NCBI RefSeq assembly: GCF_041468085.1
Contig: NZ_CP121017.1
Location: 3,843,501-3,907,500, forward strand
From: Tistrella mobilis
Lineage (GTDB): Bacteria; Pseudomonadota; Alphaproteobacteria; Tistrellales; Tistrellaceae
DNA: 64,000 bases
Reading direction: 5' to 3'
A program made the position numbers and the translations under genes. This document shows positions 35,336 through 46,604 of the stretch, piece by piece (the first letter of the stretch is position 1; every line of letters begins with the position of its first letter). Below the pieces are notes generated by a model. That model was given only the letters and a program-made list of their open reading frames with translations, was not told the DNA's origin and did no database searches.

Positions 35336-35408
35336 GCGAGCGGGTTGAAGCCGGTTCGCGGGCATGGTGGAATGCGCGCGAACCGGAGGCTTCAGCGGAG
35401 CGCGTGCC

Positions 35409-36077
35409 ATGCATCAGTCGATGATCGTCGTCGACGACTTCTACGAGAACCCGCTCGAAGTGCGGGCACAGGCGCTGAAGCTCGATTATCCGCATCTGTC
35501 GGGGCCCGAGATTTATTATCCGGGCCGCAATTCGAAACAGTTCATGCTGCCGCCCGACAGCGATCGCATGTTCAGCTACATCGTCCGCGAGCCGGTGATC
35601 GGCAATCGCGAGATGGCACATGGCAAATGCCGGCTGTCCTTCGCCTCGGACACCCGCGCGGGCGTGGTCCATATCGATCCGGGCTGCGCCTGGGCCGGGA
35701 TTGTGTTCCTCAGCCTTGATGAACACGCACAGGGCGGCACTGAATTCTTCCGCCACAAAGAGAGCGGTACCGATCGTGCGCCCCTGACCGATCAGGAGGC
35801 GCAGGAGAAATTCGGCCTTCCTACCCGTGAAGCCGTCCTGGACACGGTGTTGAAGCGCGATGGCGGCGACCGGTCCAAATGGGACCAGATCACGGTCCTG
35901 CCAATGAAGTTCAACCGGCTGATCCTGTTCCGTCCCTGGCTGTGGCACACCAGCGGCGTGGATTTCGGCGACGCCCCCGAAAACGGCCGGCTTGTCCAGA
36001 TCCTGTTCTTCAAGCCCGGCCCGACGCCGGCCCCGTCAACCCGCCCGACCGTGATGCCGCCGTCACGGCAACGCTGA
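35409..36077 (+). CDS. DUF6445 protein, putative 2-oxoglutarate/Fe(II) oxygenase
   Basis: Protein of 222 residues starting MHQSMIVVDDFYENPLEVR, typical of DUF6445. A double-stranded beta-helix iron site is visible: His88 and Asp90 in VVHIDP, His180 in PWLWHTSG, and Arg194 in NGRLVQILFF as the likely 2-oxoglutarate anchor. Relatives are often encoded with tryptophan halogenases, and a halogenase lies 8 kb upstream here. GGAG precedes ATG 35409 by 8 bases; an in-frame start at 35364 was rejected. Its 3' end overlaps a convergent gene by 68 bases. A hydroxylase acting on the peptide cores or on the NRPS product is inferred. Confidence 0.75.
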   Translation: MHQSMIVVDDFYENPLEVRAQALKLDYPHLSGPEIYYPGRNSKQFMLPPDSDRMFSYIVREPVIGNREMAHGKCRLSFASDTRAGVVHIDPGCAWAGIVFLSLDEHAQGGTEFFRHKESGTDRAPLTDQEAQEKFGLPTREAVLDTVLKRDGGDRSKWDQITVLPMKFNRLILFRPWLWHTSGVDFGDAPENGRLVQILFFKPGPTPAPSTRPTVMPPSRQR

Positions 36078-36717
36078 CCGGACGGCGCCAGGCGGGATTT
36101 CGGGCCGCCGTCAGGGTCTCACGCAACACGTTCTCGACAAAGGGGCCAAGTCCGCCCTCCATGGCCGGGCCGATGACCAGCAGGGTCAGGCCAAGCGCCG
36201 CCCGGAGCGTCTCGGAGGCCATCGCCACCTCAGGCCCGGACATGCCGTCGAGGCGCAGCAGGATGCCGGCGATGGGCAGGCTGAGCCGCACCATGCTGGC
36301 AACGAGCAGCCCCTCGCTGCAGAGCGCGGCGCCCCCGGCCGGCGGCATCTGATCGACCCCCTCCGGATCCAGCACCGCCGAGACCCGGTCGAGTTCCGTC
36401 GCCAGCCTGGCCAGCTTGAGATCCAGCGGGATCGGCGCACAGGGCAGCGCACAGGCCCGGATCTGATGTGCCAGATACCGCACCTCCTCCGCCGCCCAGA
36501 TGAGTGCGGCGGCCCGGCTGTCATGGGCCGGAACGAGCACCGGTGCGGGTGTCCCGGCCGCAATGGCCGCCCGGACGACGGCGCGGCGATAGGGCCCTGG
36601 CGGCAGAGGATCGCCAAGTCGCGGATCTTCGGCGGTGATCGCAGGAATCATGGGGTGTGCCGATCTGACGACGGTCCCGGCGGTCTGGCCCGGCATGCCC
36701 CGCCGGCGATCGGGCAT
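36010..36717 (-). CDS. Hypothetical protein, helical
   Basis: Open frame of up to 235 residues that I do not recognise. Ala/Leu-rich helical segments (AALIWAAEEVRYLAHQIRACALPCAPIPLDLKLARLATELDRVSAVLD) dominate; no signal peptide or clear TM helix is present. The start is uncertain: 36717, 36696 (with a GGCGGGG upstream) or 36651 (MIPAITAEDPRL). The last 68 bases run antiparallel to the DUF6445 end. The region 36718-36780 upstream is AT-rich and promoter-like, supporting expression on the minus strand. Confidence 0.5.
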   Translation of the reverse strand: MPDRRRGMPGQTAGTVVRSAHPMIPAITAEDPRLGDPLPPGPYRRAVVRAAIAAGTPAPVLVPAHDSRAAALIWAAEEVRYLAHQIRACALPCAPIPLDLKLARLATELDRVSAVLDPEGVDQMPPAGGAALCSEGLLVASMVRLSLPIAGILLRLDGMSGPEVAMASETLRAALGLTLLVIGPAMEGGLGPFVENVLRETLTAARNPAWRRPVSVAVTAASRSGGLTGPASGRA

Positions 36718-36835
36718 GCCGTTGTCACAACGTTCATCCGTGCGGACATTTTTCTACTATAGGTTATTCGGGAATTGACCATCCGGTCAAGAGCTTCCCC
36801 ATGACCCGACGCCGATGGCCCTCCCGGACGCAAAC

Positions 36836-36862
36836 ACGGCCGCATGCATCGCATGCGGCCGT
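36836..36862 (-). terminator. Terminator hairpin downstream of clpA
   Basis: Perfect 12-bp stem (ACGGCCGCATGC at 36836-36847 with 36851-36862) with a 3-base loop. On the minus strand it is followed by GTTTGCG, a poor T tract. It lies 30 bases after the clpA stop. Confidence 0.7.
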
Positions 36863-36891
36863 GCAGGGAGACGTACGGGCTGTGCAGAAGG

Positions 36892-39302
<2,411 letters not shown>

Positions 39303-39303
<1 letters not shown>

Positions 39304-39665
39304 CAGTCCTTTTCCATCGTGCACTGGAGCGGATGCTGGTTGCGGCGGGCGTAATCCATCACCTGGTTGACCTTGGTCTCGGCCACCTCGAACGGAAACA
39401 CGCCGCAGACACCGACGCCGTGGTTGTGAACATGCAGCATGATGCGGGTCGCTTCCTCCGCACCCTTGCTGAAGAAGCGCTGCAGAACGTCGATCACGAA
39501 CTCCATCGGCGTGTAATCGTCATTCAGCAGCAAAACCTTGTACATCGACGGCTTTCGGGTTGCCGCCTTCGGTCGGGTCGCGACCTCCGTCACCGTCCCG
39601 AAGCCGGGGCGGTCGTCATCGGATCTGCGTTCGCCGCTCATGCCCATTCCGTCGTGTTCGGCCAT
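39303..39665 (-). CDS. clpS: ATP-dependent Clp protease adaptor ClpS
   Basis: N-end-rule adaptor for ClpAP, about 120 residues. The core reads [24 protein letters not shown] (ligand pocket Asn-Asp-Asp and Met), [22 protein letters not shown] and the C-terminal [11 protein letters not shown]. The N-terminal 40 residues (up to ATRKPSM) are a flexible extension typical of alphaproteobacterial ClpS. The start is uncertain: ATG 39665 is listed, with alternatives TTG 39683, ATG 39647 and ATG 39641. Translated ahead of, and coupled to, clpA. Confidence 0.94.
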
Positions 39666-39833
39666 TCCGTCGCAATCGATCAAGGTTCCGGCACCCTTCC
39701 TCGGAATGAGGATATTGGATTCGCCCCGGGCAGGAAAAGACCTTGAAAACAGTGATGCGTCGCCCTATCGGCGCAATGGGGCCCGAGAAATTTTCAAGGG
39801 GCCGCTCCGGATGTCGCTTCCCTGCAACGACGA

Positions 39834-39866
39834 AGACCCGCAACCGGGCAAGCCGGCTGCGGGTCT
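39834..39866 (-). terminator. Hairpin downstream of the phasin gene
   Basis: AGACCCGCA (39834-39842) pairs with TGCGGGTCT (39858-39866), with an inner CCGG/CCGG helix. On the minus strand it lies 60 bases after the phasin stop and is followed by TTCGTCGTT, a weak T-containing tail. Confidence 0.55.
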
Positions 39867-39925
39867 GGTCGGCGGAGCACCGGGATCTGTCGCCCGGTAC
39901 CCGATCCTTCAAAGGCTGAAAACGG

Positions 39926-40780
39926 TCAGACCCGCGGCCGGGCCGACGGCGGGGTGAAGGCGTTCTGCCACTGCCGGTTCAGCGGGGCCAGCGCCGCGCC
40001 GGCCAGGCGGATGCCCACCTCGGACATCTTGGCCGCGTGCTCGACATAAAGATCGACCAGCCCGCGGGCATAGCGTTCCTGCACCGCGGCCATCTCTTCG
40101 AAAGACTGCGCGGCAAAAGCCTCGCGGGCGGTGTTGACGCCGAAATCGATCCGGGCCTGGGTGAAGGCGATGATGCCGTCCGTGGCATCGCTCAGCGCCT
40201 TGGCGGTCTCGTTGGAGGCCTCCATCAGATCCTCGACCGCGCGCTCGCGGAGCCGGTTGGCCTCGTCGAGCATCACGGTGCCGTCGGCCATGCCTTCGGG
40301 GGCAACCGACTTCTTCACGCCGTCGAACACTTCCATGGCCGCCTTGGCCGACCGTTCGGCGATCGCGCTGGCGGTGCGCACCGCCTCGGCGGCGATATCG
40401 GCCGCGGTGGTGGCGGCGGCCATCGCCGCCATCTCTTCCATCAGCGCGGCGCCGCTCTTCATCGCCGGTACGGCCGGGGCCGCCGACGCCGGAGCCGGCG
40501 TCTCCGCCGCGGCCTCAGTCACGGCCGGCGCAGCCTCGGCCGCCGCCTCGGCGGTGGCCTCGACCGTCTCGGCGGCGGTCTCGGTTGCCGCCGTCACCGT
40601 CTCGGCGGCGGTCTCGGCCACGTTCTGCGTCGCTTCGGCTGCGGTCTCGACGGCTGCGGGCTCGGCGGGCGCAGCCTTGGTGGCGGCGACCTTGGGCGTC
40701 GCGGTACCGGTCGCGTCGGACGCGGTGCCGCGGGTGGTCCGGCCACGGGTGCCGGTGCCGGGAGTCTTGCGGGTGGTCAT
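39926..40780 (-). CDS. Phasin family protein (PHA granule-associated)
   Basis: Protein of 284 residues. The N-terminal 105 residues are low-complexity, Ala/Thr/Glu-rich with repeated ETAAETV-type units, after a basic TTRKTPGTGTRGRTTRGT segment. The C-terminal 170 residues carry the phasin helical domain (ERSAKAAMEVFDGVKKSV, EASNETAKALSDATDGIIAFTQARIDFGVNTAREAFAAQSFEEMAAVQERYARG, EHAAKMSEVGIRLAGAALAPLNRQWQNAF). Phasins coat polyhydroxyalkanoate granules. Start ATG 40780 has GGAGAGAG upstream. The basic N-terminus could bind DNA, as in some AlaPro-rich phasins (inference). Confidence 0.88.
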   Translation of the reverse strand: MTTRKTPGTGTRGRTTRGTASDATGTATPKVAATKAAPAEPAAVETAAEATQNVAETAAETVTAATETAAETVEATAEAAAEAAPAVTEAAAETPAPASAAPAVPAMKSGAALMEEMAAMAAATTAADIAAEAVRTASAIAERSAKAAMEVFDGVKKSVAPEGMADGTVMLDEANRLRERAVEDLMEASNETAKALSDATDGIIAFTQARIDFGVNTAREAFAAQSFEEMAAVQERYARGLVDLYVEHAAKMSEVGIRLAGAALAPLNRQWQNAFTPPSARPRV

Positions 40781-41014
40781 GCGTCTCTCTCCGTTCGGTT
40801 CCGCGTAGAGCGGGCTGCCGATCCTGGGCGGCAAAGCGCGGGTCCCTGTATCCGGTCGGCCCCGGGCGAACGGCCGGGGCGGTGGGGCTGCGGAACAATG
40901 AAACCGGACAGCGAGGCCGAGGCATGCAGTTACCCAAGCCATGCTGCGCTGCAACATAACTTAACGCCTTCATACCACTCAGGTCAAGCCGGCGTGGTTG
41001 TCGCGGTGCAGCCG

Positions 41015-41770
41015 TCAGCGGCCGTAATCGACCCCCGCAATGCCGTTTTCCACCACCGTCAGGGTGAAGGGCGAATGGCCGTTGACCAGCCCGCCATCCT
41101 GCGACCGTGTGGGCGGGTTGGTCACGGTCGGCCGCGGTTCCTGCGGCGGCACGGGATTTCCATCCACCGAAAACAGGATCTGCGGATGGAAGGCCCGGAA
41201 CGCAGGATCGGGATATTCGGCGGCCCAGAAACCGAACCGCCCATCCACACAGCGTGCCACCGTCCAGTAGAAGCCGAGGGAATGCAGCCGCTCGCCCGCA
41301 GGTGCAGGCTCGAAAGCCCCGCCAGCCGCCAGCCGGTCCAGGATCGCGGCGGTCTGTGCGGCATCCAGGCGCACCCGCGCCTCGACCGGCGCCCAGGGTG
41401 CCCCCAGCTGCGGGACCCGGATCCGGGTCAGGTCGGCCCGCTGCCAGACATTGGTGGTGAGTTCGGATCCGGAGATGCGGGCCCGGCCATCGCGGATGAC
41501 GACCAGATCATAGGTTCGGACCTGCTCGGGGAAGACGGCGTTGTAGACCAGCCGGTAGCGGTCCGGCGCCCCGATCATGCAGCTGCGGGCAAGTTCGCCG
41601 CCGCCGACATAATCGAACCAGGTGAAGCTGCGGGTGATCGGATCGCCCGCGGGCCCGGTGGCGGCACAACCGGTGGTGACAAGCGCCACCACCGTCGCAG
41701 CGAACCAGGCGAACCGCCGGGGCCGCGTTGCGCGGCCGGCGGCGGGGTTCGGGGGCATCTTTCCTGACAT
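41015..41770 (-). CDS. Predicted lipoprotein of unknown function
   Basis: Protein of 251 residues with a signal peptide (about residues 15-34, RRFAWFAATVVALVTTGC) and a lipobox-like LVTTGC, so it is likely lipidated at Cys34 and anchored in the cell envelope. The mature part (GGELARSCMIGAPDRYRLVYNAVFPEQVRTYDLVVIRDGRARI; FYWTVARCVDGRFGFWAAEYPDPAF) has no domain I recognise. ATG 41770 has GAAGGAG upstream; an in-frame ATG at 41788 is less likely. It is divergent from the carboxypeptidase gene across 377 bases. Confidence 0.7.
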   Translation of the reverse strand: MSGKMPPNPAAGRATRPRRFAWFAATVVALVTTGCAATGPAGDPITRSFTWFDYVGGGELARSCMIGAPDRYRLVYNAVFPEQVRTYDLVVIRDGRARISGSELTTNVWQRADLTRIRVPQLGAPWAPVEARVRLDAAQTAAILDRLAAGGAFEPAPAGERLHSLGFYWTVARCVDGRFGFWAAEYPDPAFRAFHPQILFSVDGNPVPPQEPRPTVTNPPTRSQDGGLVNGHSPFTLTVVENGIAGVDYGR

Positions 41771-42147
41771 GCGCGCTCCTTCGGTCACACCCTGGGCGAG
41801 GAAACAGAATTAAGCCCATACACAACAAGAATTTTCGGGTTGCCGCAACCACCCGGGCATGGCTAGGATGCAAGTCCACGGATCAACAGCCGTTCATCCA
41901 CCGCATCACGCCGGGTTGCTCCTTTCCGCTGATGGAACGGGTCCGGGTGCGGCGGATGCGGATGGGTTGCGCGCGGATGTTCCACCATTCGCGTGAAACC
42001 TGCGGTCGTGCCTTCGTGCAGAGCGACCGGCCGACGGGAGGCCGGGCCTTCTGCCTGCAGGACAAGGTCGGGATCCGGGGCGCGGAGATCAATGGTTCCA
42101 GCCCGGCCGGGATGCACGGCCGGGCGAAAACGACGGGGACGGACGCT
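41771..42147. other. 377-base divergent region before the D,D-carboxypeptidase gene
   Basis: An in-frame extension of the downstream gene is open across this region, but it lacks family similarity and no good ribosome-binding site supports an early start. The stretch 41800-41850 is AT-rich and probably holds promoters for one or both divergent genes. No repeat or RNA motif was recognised. Confidence 0.5.
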
Positions 42148-43728
42148 ATGATATTCGGTCGCAACAGCCGGCTGCGGATTGCCCTGCCCGACGGATGCGC
42201 CCGGTCTGGCGCGTCCGCCCGCGGGTCCGCCGCCCTGCCCGCATCCGGCCTGGTCCGGCTGATGATGGTGCTGCTGGTGGCGCTGATCGCCGGCACCGGC
42301 TTCGCCCGCACGGCTGCCGCCGGCTATGCCGCATTGATCGTCGAGGCAGAGACCGGCCGCGTGCTCTATGCGAAGAACGCCGACGTGCGCAACTACCCGG
42401 CGTCGCTCACCAAGATGATGACGCTGTACATGACCTTCGAGGCGCTGAAGGCAAAGCGGCTGACCATGGACCAGGCGCTGCCGGTCTCGGCCCGCGCGGC
42501 CGGCATGGCGCCCACCAAGCTGGGCCTGCGCGCCGGCCAGACCATCAAGGTCGAGGATGCGATCTATGGCCTGATCACCAAATCGGCCAATGACGCGGCC
42601 GTGGTGCTGGCCGAGGCTCTGGGCGGCAGTGAAATCGCCTTCGCCCGGATGATGACCGCCAAGGCCCGCAAGCTGGGGATGGACAAGACCACGTTCCAGA
42701 ACGCCAACGGCCTGCCCAACCGGCACCAGTTTTCCACCGCCCGCGACATGGCGACGCTGGCCGTGCACCTGATGAACGACTTCCCCCGGGAATACGCGAT
42801 GTTCTCGACCAAGTCGTACAACTACAAAGGGCAGCCGCTTCGCAACCACAACCGGATGCTCAGCTCCTATACCGGCACGGACGGGATCAAGACCGGCTAC
42901 ACCCGCGCCTCGGGCTTCAACATCGTGGTCTCGGCCGTGCGCAACGACCACCGCCTGATCGGTGTCATCTTCGGCGGGTCCAGCGCCGCATCCCGCGACC
43001 AGACGGTTGCCGGGCTTCTGGACAAGGCCTTCGTGCGTCTCGCGGCGGAAAGCCCGGCCGAACGGCAGCGCGCCATCGCCCAGGCGCGCGCCCGCGGGGA
43101 GCTGCAGATCGCCAGGCTGGACCGTGATCTGGATGATATCGGCGGAGCCTCGGTCAAGGTCGCCTCGATCAGCGCCGCCCAGATCGCCGCCGCCGAGCGT
43201 GACATGACCGGAGAGGCCGCAATCGCCGCGGTGGATGAAGACGATGCCGAGTTCGGCAATGATGCGGCACCGCAGGCCATCGTCCAGACCGCCGCACTCG
43301 ACGTGCCCGCCGCAACGCCAGTCGCCGCAGCCCCAGTCGCCGCAGCACCCGTCGCAACCGCGCCAGTGGCCGCGGCCCCTGCACCGCAGCCCGTCGCCCA
43401 GGGCGACACCCAGTACGCCGCCATTGCGCCGAAGCCGCGGGTTTTCGATACGCAGGGCCGCTGGGGCATTCAGTTCGGCGCCTTCGGTCGCGTCGATGCA
43501 GCCCAGGGGCTGGTGACCCGCGCCCAGGATCTGCTGCCGGCTGATCTGCGCGCCGGTGCTCAGACGGCCGTGGAGCCGCATTCGGTCGGCGGCCGTTACA
43601 TCTATCGTGCCCGCATGATGGGCTTCGAGGGCGAGCGCCCGGCCCGCCAGGCCTGCGCCTTGCTCGACAAGCGCGGCATCGCCTGCATTCTGGTGCCGCC
43701 GATCACGGCGCTGTCGGCCGCCGGCTGA
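42148..43728 (+). CDS. D-alanyl-D-alanine carboxypeptidase with C-terminal SPOR domain
   Basis: Penicillin-binding protein of 526 residues that trims the terminal D-Ala of peptidoglycan stem peptides. An N-terminal signal segment (VRLMMVLLVALIAGTGFARTAAAGYAAL) precedes the S11 peptidase domain with SLTK at 86-89, SAN at 146-148 and KTG at 248-250. A disordered Ala/Pro/Val linker (residues 380-420) leads to a SPOR domain (WGIQFGAFGRVDAAQGLVTRAQDLL onward), which binds denuded glycan at the division site. The ATG at 42148 gives a sensible signal peptide; the frame opens at 41728. A strong terminator follows. Septal localisation is inferred from SPOR. Confidence 0.93.
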   Translation: MIFGRNSRLRIALPDGCARSGASARGSAALPASGLVRLMMVLLVALIAGTGFARTAAAGYAALIVEAETGRVLYAKNADVRNYPASLTKMMTLYMTFEALKAKRLTMDQALPVSARAAGMAPTKLGLRAGQTIKVEDAIYGLITKSANDAAVVLAEALGGSEIAFARMMTAKARKLGMDKTTFQNANGLPNRHQFSTARDMATLAVHLMNDFPREYAMFSTKSYNYKGQPLRNHNRMLSSYTGTDGIKTGYTRASGFNIVVSAVRNDHRLIGVIFGGSSAASRDQTVAGLLDKAFVRLAAESPAERQRAIAQARARGELQIARLDRDLDDIGGASVKVASISAAQIAAAERDMTGEAAIAAVDEDDAEFGNDAAPQAIVQTAALDVPAATPVAAAPVAAAPVATAPVAAAPAPQPVAQGDTQYAAIAPKPRVFDTQGRWGIQFGAFGRVDAAQGLVTRAQDLLPADLRAGAQTAVEPHSVGGRYIYRARMMGFEGERPARQACALLDKRGIACILVPPITALSAAG

Positions 43729-43752
43729 TCCATCTGCATCTTCACACGCAGG

Positions 43753-43782
43753 GGCGCCCGCCTTCCGGCCGGGCGCCTTTTT
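43753..43782 (+). terminator. Rho-independent terminator of the carboxypeptidase gene
   Basis: GGCGCCCG (43753-43760) pairs with CGGGCGCC (43770-43777), followed by TTTTTC. Confidence 0.9.
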
Positions 43783-43934
43783 CATGGAGGATGCCGGGTT
43801 TCATGGGGTGCGTCGAGCCGGATACAGCGAGCCGCCCGCCCCTTGACCGGCGCAGCGGCAGACGCCACCCTTGACCCCTCATTCACGCCCGCCGGCCCCG
43901 CCCGGAGGGCACCGGCCGACGGGACCCGCATCGC

Positions 43935-44090
43935 ATGAAAACCTATCTGATCGTCATGGCCCCGGTGCTGCTCGGCATCCTGTTGCTGGGGCTTTCGGTG
44001 GGGGCGGTCGACTGGCTGTCGGTGATCGTGGTCGTGGCGATCATGACCGTGCTCTTCGCCTTCACCATGTGGTACCGGCCCCGCCGCTGA
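43935..44090 (+). CDS. Small two-helix membrane protein (51 residues)
   Basis: Short open frame starting MKTYLIVMAPVLLGILLLGL and ending TMWYRPRR. Two hydrophobic segments (about residues 4-24 and 27-45) are joined by a short loop containing VDW. The ending YRPRR is positively charged, suggesting a cytoplasmic C-terminus. No strong ribosome-binding site precedes the ATG (CCCGCATCGC). It sits between a terminator and ribokinase on the same strand. The codon pattern and amphipathy look genuine, but the gene is unsupported by recognised homology. Confidence 0.5.
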   Translation: MKTYLIVMAPVLLGILLLGLSVGAVDWLSVIVVVAIMTVLFAFTMWYRPRR

Positions 44091-44143
44091 GGCTTATACG
44101 CCGCTCGGATACATACCTCGCCGACCTGCGGAGACCATGTCCC

Positions 44144-45163
44144 GTGAACACTCCCTCCGCCACTCCGAAGGGCCAGCGGCCAGATGGCCGTGTGCTGGTT
44201 TTCGGTTCGGTCAATCAGGATCTGGTGCTCGCCTGCCGGCATCTGCCGGCGGCAGGGGAAACCGTGGCCGCGGGCGATCCCCTGCAATTGCCGGGCGGCA
44301 AGGGCGGCAATCAGGCTTTCGCCGCAGCCCGCGCCGGCGCCCGCACCTCCCTGGTCGCCGCAGTCGGCGATGATGCGGCGGCAGATACGGCCCTTGCCGG
44401 CCTTGCTGCTGCCGGCTGCGACATCTCGGGCGTGATCCGCACACACCGCCCCACCGGTCTCGCCATCGTCGCCGTGGGACCGCGCCGGGCGGGTGATGAC
44501 CGCACCGACAACCAGATCATCGTCTCCCCCGGCGCCAATGACGACCTGGACGATATGGCGGTGGAGGGCGCGCTGCTTGCAGGCGCCGTGCTGGTCACCC
44601 AGAATGAGACCCCCGCCGCTGGCATCGCCCGGCTCCAGGCCCGCGCCGCCGCATGCGGCGCCGTGGTGATCCACAACGCCGCCCCGGCCCGTGGGGCGGA
44701 TGAACTGCCGCTGGCTCCGGTGGATCATCTGGTGGTGAACGAGACCGAATGGGCGGCCTTCGCTGGTGACGCCCCGGATCCCGACGCCCCCGATGCGGTC
44801 CTGGCCGCCGCCATCCGGTCCGGCCGTCGCGCCGCGGGGCTCCGCCCCGAACAGGTGGTGGTGATGACGCTGGGGGCAGCCGGCGCCCTGATTGCCGACG
44901 ACACCGCACTGGTGCGCCAGCCATCGGCCCCCGTGCCGGTGGTGGACAGCACCGGGGCGGGTGATGCCTTCGTGGGCGCCTATGCGGCCGCTCTCGCCCG
45001 CGGTGCGGATGCGGCCCGGGCCCTGGCCGAAGGGGTTGCGGCCGGCGGACTTGCCTGTGCCGCACTGGGGGCACGTGCCGCAACCCCGGATATCCTGGCG
45101 ATCCGGGCAGCAGCGGCGGCCCTGCCCGCCGCGCGCCACATCGCCCTCAATCGGATCGGCTGA
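44144..45163 (+). CDS. Ribokinase (PfkB family sugar kinase)
   Basis: Carbohydrate kinase of 339 residues, phosphorylating ribose at O5 in characterised relatives. The N-terminal substrate motif GSVNQDLVLACRHLPAAGETVAAGDPLQLPGGKGGNQAFAAARAGA and the C-terminal PfkB signature DSTGAGDAFVGAYAAAL (catalytic Asp) are both present, with NETEWAAFAG in between. GTG at 44144 is chosen (GGAG ten bases upstream); no in-frame ATG is close. With the nucleoside hydrolase far upstream, ribose salvage is plausible in this organism, but the two are not linked here. Confidence 0.9.
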   Translation: MNTPSATPKGQRPDGRVLVFGSVNQDLVLACRHLPAAGETVAAGDPLQLPGGKGGNQAFAAARAGARTSLVAAVGDDAAADTALAGLAAAGCDISGVIRTHRPTGLAIVAVGPRRAGDDRTDNQIIVSPGANDDLDDMAVEGALLAGAVLVTQNETPAAGIARLQARAAACGAVVIHNAAPARGADELPLAPVDHLVVNETEWAAFAGDAPDPDAPDAVLAAAIRSGRRAAGLRPEQVVVMTLGAAGALIADDTALVRQPSAPVPVVDSTGAGDAFVGAYAAALARGADAARALAEGVAAGGLACAALGARAATPDILAIRAAAAALPAARHIALNRIG

Positions 45164-45179
45164 CCATCCGGCCGCCCGC

Positions 45180-46604
45180 TTATTCCGCCCGATAGGCCAG
45201 ACGCATCGCCCCCCAATGGCGGCCGCGAATCGTGATCGGCACGGCCAGATCCTTCATCAGCGTAAACTGCCCGCCTCCCATGTCGCGACGATAGGTCTGC
45301 AGCAGGAACCGCTTGGTGCTGCGGGCCGCACGCAACCCCGTGCGGTCGTCGAACTTCCGTCGGTTGCGGGAATTGGCCGCGTTCCACATCGGATCGCGCC
45401 CCTGGGGCTTCGAGAACTTCGCATTATGGGTGGGCAGATAGCCGTTGCGATCCACAGCGGCGCAGAACACCACCCTGGGATCGATTGCCAGAACCGGTTC
45501 CTGAATCGCCGGAAGGACCCGATCACAAAGCTCGGTGAACCGGGTGGTGTACTGCACCGGATCCGATCCCGGGACCGGCCGGTAGCTTTCGTCGAACACA
45601 TCCGCGATATCGATCCGCCCGGCAGCCAGTGCCGTTTCGAACGCCTCGATCGCCTGTGCCGCAGCCCGGGTTGCGGCGGCGATGAACGGTGTGTCGACGG
45701 TCTCGGCTCCGGCACCGGCCGTCAGCTCGATCAGGTTCTCGGACAGATCGAGCAGCTCCACCAGACGCGCATCGGCCTCGTCGAGCCGGGCGCGCGACTG
45801 GGCGACGCCCGTGTTCAGCTCGCGCATTTCCGCGCTGACCTGATTGCAGACGGTGGTGTTGGATGCCGCCTGGCCGGCGATACGGCCGACCTCGCCGCCG
45901 ATCATGCCCACGGCATCCGCCAGCCCGTCGATGACACCGCCGATCCGCCCGGTGCCCTCACGCACATGCTCCGCCTTGCCGAGTGTCCGCCCGCTGGCAT
46001 CGACCAGCGCCCTGACCTCCAGGCCCAGCTCGCCCAGGGTCTGCGAGATCTGGGCGGTGGCTTCCTGGGTGGACCGGGCGAGGCTTTTGACCTCTCCGGC
46101 CACCACGGCAAAGCCGCGGCCGGCCTCTCCGGCCCGCGCCGCTTCGATCGTGGCATTGAGGGCCAGCAGGTTTGTCTGTTTGGCGATGCCGTCGATCTGG
46201 CTTGAGACCTTGCCCACCCGGTCAAGCGCCTGGGCCAGCACATCAAGCCTGCGGGCGATGTCGGCTACGCTGCCCGTCAGCTCGCGGATCTCGTCCAGCG
46301 TCTGTGCCGCTTCGGCGCGGGAGCTGGCGGCCTGACGAGCCGCTTGCGCCGCCCGCTCATCGGCGGTCCGGGCCGCCTGATCGATCGCGCGGTTGTCTTC
46401 GGCCATGCGGTCGACCAGGCCGGTCAGTCCGCCAAGGCCGTCAGACTGGCCACGCAGGGCGCGGGTCACCTCGTCAACCTTGCCGACGATGTCGGCAATC
46501 CGCACCCCCAGCCCTCCGGCCCGATCGGCCAGCCGGGCGATCGTGTCGCTCATCGACAGGCCGTCACCACGGGCAGAGTGATCCATCATGGTCATTGTGG
46601 TCAT
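45180..46604 (-). CDS. Soluble methyl-accepting chemotaxis protein with C-terminal sensor domain
   Basis: Chemoreceptor-like protein of about 474 residues without any TM helix. The N-terminal half is the signalling coiled coil ([35 protein letters not shown] near 145-180). The C-terminal 170 residues form a sensor-like domain with [50 protein letters not shown] and the ending [20 protein letters not shown]. This signalling-first order is the reverse of classical receptors and occurs in cytoplasmic alphaproteobacterial MCPs. Several near-N-terminal Met codons leave the exact start open. The ligand is unknown. Confidence 0.88.
   Translation of the reverse strand: MTTMTMMDHSARGDGLSMSDTIARLADRAGGLGVRIADIVGKVDEVTRALRGQSDGLGGLTGLVDRMAEDNRAIDQAARTADERAAQAARQAASSRAEAAQTLDEIRELTGSVADIARRLDVLAQALDRVGKVSSQIDGIAKQTNLLALNATIEAARAGEAGRGFAVVAGEVKSLARSTQEATAQISQTLGELGLEVRALVDASGRTLGKAEHVREGTGRIGGVIDGLADAVGMIGGEVGRIAGQAASNTTVCNQVSAEMRELNTGVAQSRARLDEADARLVELLDLSENLIELTAGAGAETVDTPFIAAATRAAAQAIEAFETALAAGRIDIADVFDESYRPVPGSDPVQYTTRFTELCDRVLPAIQEPVLAIDPRVVFCAAVDRNGYLPTHNAKFSKPQGRDPMWNAANSRNRRKFDDRTGLRAARSTKRFLLQTYRRDMGGGQFTLMKDLAVPITIRGRHWGAMRLAYRAE

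Noticed and set aside
41728-42147. Long N-terminal extension of the carboxypeptidase
   Set aside because: The extension is open but Arg/Cys-rich, has no family similarity and would bury the signal peptide; ATG 42148 fits better.
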